Source of the DNA: Deroplatys truncata
Lineage: Eukaryota > Arthropoda > Insecta > Mantodea > Mantidae
DNA length: 64,000 bases
Direction of reading: 5' to 3'
Assembly: GCA_030765065.1 (NCBI GenBank)
Contig: CM060990.1
Coordinates: forward strand, 10,663,501 to 10,727,500
The first letter of the stretch is position 1; the number at the start of each line of letters is the position of its first letter. The notes beneath the pieces are model-generated. The model made no database searches, was not told where the DNA came from, and saw only the letters and a list, made by a program, of their open reading frames with translations. The position numbers and the translations under genes were made by a program. Below are positions 58,565-64,000 of this stretch, in pieces.

Positions 58565-59215
58565 GGAAGCATTCACCTAGAAGCACAAAAATGCGAATGA
58601 AATGAAAGATATAAATGACATAGAATGAAAGAAGTCGTGAAATTATACACCACTCCGGCAGTGAAAACCACAAAAATCCGAGACCAGAGTGAGCGACCTA
58701 CGGGAATCAAACCTGGGACCCTAGAAGCATACGTGAAAAATGTAAATGAAATAGAGTGAAAGTAAATCGTGGTAGCACACACAACTCAGATATTCGCCTG
58801 CAGACAGCGAAAACCACGAAAAATCCGAGACCATAGTAAGCGACCAAAGGGAATAGAACCAGGGAGCCTAAAAGCACTCCTCAAAGATGCAAATGAAATA
58901 AAATGAAAGGAAATCGCACTAACATACACCACCCAGGCATTCGCCTGCAGACCAGGTAAAACCACGGAAATCTGAGGTCAGAGTGAGTGACCTACCAATG
59001 GAAATCGAACCCCTGAACTCTAGAAGCACACGTGAAAGATGCAAATGAAATAAAATTAAAAGGAAATCGGAATCGATGAGAATCTACTAGCATTCGGCTG
59101 TCGATCGGTGAAAACTGCAAGAAACCTAAGGTCAGAGTGAACGTCCTTACAGAAATCGAACCCAGGACCTCCGAAAGCAAACCACAGACGCTATCGCCTG
59201 AACCAAGCCGTAAAA
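58565..59215 (-). repeat. tandem SINE family A pieces, four ~150 bp units
   Basis: GAGTGAGCGACC followed by AATCGAACC-type box B complement and CTAGAAGCA recurs near 58687, 58835, 58983 and 59135. Each unit spans a box B region, the CAGAGTGA-type block, AAAACCACGAAAAATC and the ATTCGCCTG block of family A, then AAATGAAATA. Only the last has a box A (GGCTTGGTTCAGGCGATAGC on the minus strand, 59191-59211). So a SINE middle part was amplified in place. The first unit, 58565-58775, is shared with the right arm. Confidence 0.75.
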
Positions 59216-60254
59216 ACAGGTTTATCCCATAACACTCATGACAATACTCTACCTCCGCCAGATTTCGTCACACCTGGAGACAGACTGTCTGGGAACAGCT
59301 CTACATGTTGAAACGCGTTTCATTTTCTACCTCCCATACCAAAAGAGAAGTATTCTCGCACGATCACTCAGACAGATGTTTCCATTCAATGCCTGGCAAT
59401 GTCGCAGTCGCTACTACCTCCCATTCAATTCATCCTTTTCATCTTCCCCTCATTCCCCCAAAGAATCAGTACACAATATGACATTTGATACGCTTAATGT
59501 CCATTTATCAGAAAAAACCAAGCTTTATACCCATTATCAAAGAAAACTATGCTTAATACGCAGTTATCACAGAAAACCGCTACATTTGACCGCAATCACG
59601 AACAAAGTAATTTTTTCCAGAGTTACTCCGATTTTAAGCTTCTAGAATCGTATTAGGAAAGTTGCTGTATTTTTAGCCGAAAAAGTTTACACATATTAAA
59701 GTCACTGATCCCTGCTATTTTCATTTAGTCTAAAGATTGTCATATTTCATCTTTAAGGCCGCCTTTGTTAAAGATAATGTCTTGGAATCCATTTTAAAAT
59801 TTCTTTAAAATAGTGTCAGGCGCGAGTTTAACGCCTATAATAGCTGTCTTCATTAGCTAAAACCCCAAAATGGCGACTTCCGCCTTTTACATTAGCAAGC
59901 CAGAAGCTGTCCGCTAGACTGCACCTTCCCTCGCTAACCGTTAGAGGGCGGAAAAGAAATGGGGGAAACTGGCTGTCCGTATGGTGGGGAGGATGGCTAC
60001 CGTTACGACCAGGCCGCAGATCCAACGTGATTCAGTCCGTGCGAGAGCAACATCCAGGGCAGATCTATTGGTCTCGCAGCAGCTTTAAGCCACGCCAGCG
60101 TCTTGGGCAATTTTCGAGTTATTTATTAACGCTAACTTTACCGTTTAGTCATGCATTCATCTAAGATATATAATATTCGTCAGGATGGCAGGTAGTCAAA
60201 TATGCATTACAAAGAAGCTAGCTTATGATATAAACGTAATAACGTTTATTAACG
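59216..60254. other. spacer between the inverted arms
   Basis: About 1 kb with no homologue elsewhere in the window. Contains three degenerate ~31 bp repeats of the CTTAATACGCAGTTATCACA type at 59488-59585. A CpG-richer part at 59860-60110 includes CCAAAATGGCGACTTCCGCC; a 65-codon minus-strand frame over it (59828-60025) is unrecognised. Confidence 0.5.
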
Positions 60255-60539
60255 TCCATTTCCTTTCATTATATTACAGTTACATCTTTCACGTATGCCT
60301 CTAGGGTCCCTGGTTCGATTCCCGTCTGTCGCTCACTCTGGTCTCGGATTTTTCGTGGTTTTCACTGCGAGAGTGGTGTATGCTTTCACTATTTCCTATC
60401 ATTCTATTTCATTTACATCTTTCGTTTCATTCGCATCTTTGTGCTTTTAGGTTTCGCAACGTATGGTGAATGCTTGCTCAAGGATACTTGCCCCTGCTCG
60501 GTTGACGGATCGTTCATCACCCTCACGAGACAATCACCC
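60255..60539 (+). repeat. SINE family A piece, right arm
   Basis: Has CCTGGTTCGATTCCCGTC (box B), GCTCACTCTGGTCTCGG, TTTTTCGTGGTTTTCAC, TTTAGGTTTCGCAACGTATG, GCTCAAGGATACTTGCCCC and GGTTGACGGATCGTTCATC. It mirrors 58480-58775 including the junction to the CACCCGAA repeats, and adds about 15 bp (TTTCGCAACGTATGG) absent on the left. Confidence 0.75.
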
Positions 60540-60841
60540 GAATCTGCACAAAGACCATCGAACAATACATGAACCCTCGCAAACACTTACTCTAAGCATC
60601 CAAAAATTTACGGAGACGCCCGAACACCACCGAAACGTACATGCATCCTCGCAATACTTCGCTCACTCACTCTAAGCACCCGAAGCTAAACGAAGACCTA
60701 CGAATACAAAGACCGTTCACTTCAACCATGCACCCGAACATGCGCGAAGACATACGGAATCACCCGAATATCAGTAACACGAATCGAAATGTAAGAGCCT
60801 AGACGCTTAATCACCGTTTTAGAATTAAAATTCAGTATATA
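60540..60841 (+). repeat. short CACCCGAA repeats, right arm
   Basis: Mirror image of 58211-58564: ACCCGAA recurs with ACTTACTCTAAGCA and CCTCGCAA blocks. Noncoding. Confidence 0.75.
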
Positions 60842-61390
60842 ATTGATCTAAAGAGGTTCGTAGCTCCTCTATAAATAGGGCTATTTCGGGCATTGGACTT
60901 CATTCTGCTAATTAGCTCCGACGTGTTAATATCGTTATCCTCTCAGAAAAATAGTCGGCTTTCTAAAGTGTTATCAAGGTGAAGAGGTGCACATTTCCTT
61001 GAAGAAGGATGAATACGCTATACAAATGATCTAAAAAGGGTTCGTGCCTCCTCCATAAATAGGCTGATCTCGACCATTGGACTTCATTCAGCTAATTAAT
61101 TCTGAGGTGTCAACATCGTTATTCTCTCTGAAAATAATCGGTATTCTAAAGTGTTATCAAGGTAGAGAGGCGTACATTTCCTTGAAGAACCATTAATATC
61201 CTATATAAATGATCTAAAAAGGTTCGTACCTCCTTCATAAATAGAGCGACCTCGAGCATTGGACTTCATTCTGCTAATTAACTCTGAGGTGTCAACATCT
61301 TTGTTCTCTCAGAAAATAATCGGTTTTCGAAAGTGTTATCAAGGTGAATTGGTCTACATTTCCTTTAAGAACAATAAATGCGTTATTATA
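60842..61390 (+). promoter_or_regulatory. three 182 bp tandem units with TATA-like boxes upstream of the right polymerase
   Basis: Units start near 60842, 61024 and 61206. TATA-like boxes: CTATAAATAGGG (60869-60880), CCATAAATAGGC (61053-61064) and TCATAAATAGAG (61235-61246). Each is followed within 20 bp by GCATTGGACTTCATTC or CCATTGGACTTCATTC and by CTAATTA. Unit one resembles left-arm unit one more than its own neighbours, so the triplication came before the inverted duplication. ATG of the polymerase frame is at 61403. Confidence 0.6.
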
Positions 61391-61402
61391 CCAAGAACAC
61401 AG

Positions 61403-64000
61403 ATGAATAAGTCTTAAGACAAGGATATCATTCCTGATGCATAAGGATATTCTTGTGGTAAATATGGAAAGAAATTTCTACGTGAATATGATAAAAGACG
61501 GCATGAGCCACGTTGTAAGGAGCTCTTCAAGTGTAAATTTTGCAATTTAACCTTCAAAGACAGATATAAGTGTCGGCGACACGAAAACGCATTCGAAATA
61601 AACATGCCTGAGAAGAAACGTAGATTAGAACCCACTAAACAAGACTTATTATCTGCAATGGACAGCTGTGATATGAAATAATATGAATCTTCATTCGATG
61701 GACGCTTGAAACCATACTTTATACGCTGTGAGTCAACAGAGAACCTGAATATGTACCTGCATGAGGCAAAACAACTGATAATCCATGCTGTAAATAAAGA
61801 GCATGGTATTCACAAGAGTGTGAAAATTAATCTGCTAGCAGAGTGCTGATTTGTTAACAGTATCGGAGAAACTTGCGAGAAAACATTTAAAACACGGAAT
61901 CAAGCTGTTTTCCTAGAAATGGACCTGGACTCTATGCTGGAGACGAAAATGAAGAAGTTGGTTACTGAAATGTAGGAATCACAAATTAAGGGCACCAACG
62001 GCGCTCTGCTTGCTGTAGAAGGGGTTCGTATTCGTATTAACAAGTACAATCCGCTACGAGAAAGTAGCTGTATACCCCTGCCTCCATCCGTTGAAGCAAC
62101 AAAAGCCTGCATTAACATCCAGAATTTAACTGATGAGCTATGCTTTATGTATTCTGTATTAGACAAATTCGTTGAGAAGAATGCGCTACGGGTGAGCAAA
62201 TATAAGCTACTTCAAAATAATTATGACTTCAGCTGTGTTTCTTATCCAACTCCACTTCCTCAAATATCTAAATTTGAGAAGCTTAACAGGATGTTTATCA
62301 ACGTTTTAGGCCCGGATGAAAAGCATGAAGCGTATCCAATAAAGGTCGCTGAGGCTGAACCACCTGACAAACGTGACCTCCTACTACTGAGTGACAGTGG
62401 TGGGAATCATCACTACGTTTATATACAGAGTTTTGATAAACTTATTCGACGTCAGAAAACAAAGCATAAAGAACGTTTTTATACCTGTAATCGTTGTTTT
62501 ATACATTTTGATGATCAGTGCGGACGAAGTGGGCTGGAAAAACTACAAGAATATGCAACCAAATATAATCAACACGGTGTTGCAAGGGTAGTTATGTCTA
62601 CAAAGGAGAAATCAATTGTTCAATTTAAAAATTTTGAAAGGAAGTTGAAACTACCTTACGTCATCTACGCTGACATTGAAAGCATTCTCGCCACATGTCA
62701 TACATGTATACCCCATCCTGTAACTTCGTATGCAACCCCTTTTCAGCAGCATGTACCTAAAGCTTCGTTTTCTGGATAGCTTTCGGTTTCTCAGTACAAA
62801 CTCGGATAAGCTGGTGAAAAACCTAACATCGTACCCTGAAACATTTCGGAGAAGACAAGTTAAAATTGATGACTCATAAGGGTGCATTTCCCTATGATTA
62901 TGTCACGTCATGGGGTGTTTTGAACGAAACCCGCTTGCCTCCTAAGAACTCCTACAATAGATTAAATGAAGAAGAATTTAGTGATGCTGACTACAATCAT
63001 GCTAGAAATGTATGGGAGCTGTTTAATGTAAGAAACCTGGGCGAGTACAGTGACCTCTACTTAATCTCTGATGTACTTCTTCTAGCTGATGTCTTTGATA
63101 CATTTAGAGATCAAACCCTCAAAACACGCAAAGTCGACCCTGCCCATTATTTCACCTCTCCAGGACTTACATGGGACGCCATGTTGCTGAATAATGGAAT
63201 TCACCTGGAATTGTTACAGGATTATGACCAATTACTCTTGGTGGAATCCGGCATAAGAGGAAGTTTATGTCAAGTTTCCCACCGATATGCCGAAGCAAAC
63301 AACGCCTACATGGAGAAGTATGATCCGTCGAGACCAGCCCAATTTATTACATATGAGGACGCCAATAACCAATATTGTTGGGCCATATGCCACGCCCTCT
63401 CTTATGGTGGATTTGAGTGGGCGTCATCTGAAAAAAAATCGACTTAGATACACAACAAGAAGATTATCCTCATGTATATATATTATAAGTCGACATCGAA
63501 TATCCTGCACAACTTCACGATCTGCACAACGACCTGCCTTTCCTGCCTGAGTGTATGAAGCCTAAGGACTCGAGTACAAAGAGAGTGATACCCCATCTTG
63601 TACCTCGAAAGAAGTATGTAGTACATCACATGGCTTTGAAGCAAGCACTTAATCATGTACTGCTGCCAACAAAAATCCTTCGTGTGCTACAATTTCAACA
63701 GTCACAGTGGTTAAAACCTTATGTGGAATTTAACAATAGACTACGACAATAGGCTGCAAATGACTTCGAGAAGGATCTCAACAAACTGTTTAACAACGCC
63801 ATGTTTGGGTAAAACTATGGTGAACTTACGTAACCGTATGAATATACGACTGGTTACAAATGAGAAGACCCTTGAAAAGCTGATCGCTAAGCGCACGTTT
63901 ATCGATAGGACGATATATGTTGCTAATGTAGCTGCTGTGTATATGGTTTCGCAACAGATCGTATTCAACATGCCTATATACATTGGTATGAGTGTGTTGG
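61403..64000 (+). pseudogene. Family B DNA polymerase of Maverick/Polinton type, right copy, broken, runs off the window
   Basis: Same protein as the left copy, in the opposite orientation. Visible in order: finger with CGKYGKKF and CKFCNLTF-CRRHE (61435-61585), INKYNPLRESS near 62035-62065, CNRCFIHFDDQC near 62488-62525, Exo I YVIYADIES (62656-62685, intact Asp and Glu), then a deletion of about 480 bp relative to the left copy that removes the endonuclease-VII-like knuckle and Exo II (junction near 62757-62765), Exo III-like YLISDVLLLADVF (63058-63096), motif A EDANNQYCWA (63357-63386), and the start of motif B near 63785-63835. Stops: codon 5 (TAA), TAA 61679-61681, TGA 61847-61849, TAG 61973-61975, several around the deletion, and a frameshift near 63440. 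The last three shared stops have counterparts in the left copy. Confidence 0.93.

Larger units (their letters stand above)
54590..64000. repeat. large inverted duplication, arms about 54590-58775 and 60255-64000
   Basis: The right arm from 60255 to the window end reads as the complement of 58775 down to about 54590: SINE piece, CACCCGAA repeats, three TATA-bearing units and polymerase gene, all in mirror order. In about 250 bp compared by eye in the polymerase gene some 16 positions differ. Right arm lacks about 480 bp. The duplication continues past the window, since the sequence ends inside matching sequence. Confidence 0.9.

Noticed and set aside
58565..59215. Possible CRISPR-like array because of regular ~150 bp spacing
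   Set aside because: Units are homologous throughout, not repeats with unrelated spacers, and the content is SINE; the genome is eukaryotic.

Overview
The window looks like nuclear DNA of an insect, probably with a large, repeat-rich genome. It is AT-rich. The only convincing host coding sequence is one immunoglobulin-domain exon of Dscam type (6099-6375). Almost everything else is mobile or tandemly repeated DNA: tRNA-headed SINEs, a Tc1-like element, Gypsy-type LTR elements, LINE scraps, a hAT-like MITE and a PolB element of Maverick/Polinton type. Three copies of the insect telomere unit (CCTAA) occur inside one transposon. A polyneopteran (cockroach, stick insect or orthopteran-like) is my guess from repeat load only; the sequence does not prove it. 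No bacterial operons, rRNA, functional tRNA gene or CRISPR array was seen.

Layout. 1-5.6 kb: SINEs and two minisatellites, one of which (1905-2790) grew out of a SINE 3' part. 6.1-6.4 kb: the Dscam-like exon. 7.8-13.5 kb: a 46-50 bp minisatellite with an A/B dimer core, broken by an LTR-like insertion, an unidentified insertion and an 1.1 kb TIR transposon. 13.9-15.4 kb: a Tc1-like DD34E element inside a SINE. 15.4-18.6 kb: a decayed Gypsy element on the minus strand. 21.5-22.5 kb: a very uniform 130 bp array. 22.5-34.4 kb: LTR-like pieces and family A SINEs in AT-rich DNA. 33.3-33.9 kb: a 101 bp array. 36.9-38.7 kb: two LINE remnants. 39.9-42.7 kb: SINEs and a hAT-type MITE. 43.06-50.49 kb: an almost complete Gypsy-type LTR retrotransposon on the minus strand. 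51.1-53.7 kb: two degenerate arrays.

54.0-64.0 kb is the most unusual part. Two copies of a protein-primed-type family B DNA polymerase gene lie divergently, 5' end to 5' end, as arms of a large inverted duplication. Each copy is preceded by three 182 bp tandem units carrying a TATA-like box, then by short GCACCCGAA-type repeats, then by a SINE fragment with the same junction in both arms. Both copies share three premature stop codons at homologous sites and each carries private lesions, so the gene seems to have been dead before it was duplicated. No other Polinton gene (integrase, packaging ATPase, protease, capsid) was recognised within the window; the right arm runs off the end.

There is no functional operon-like cooperation between genes here. 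The relationships are of insertion order: SINEs split by Tc1, minisatellites split by LTR and TIR elements, and a polymerase element duplicated together with its own upstream promoter-like repeats and a captured SINE. Coordinates of decayed repeats are by eye and can be off by tens of bases.
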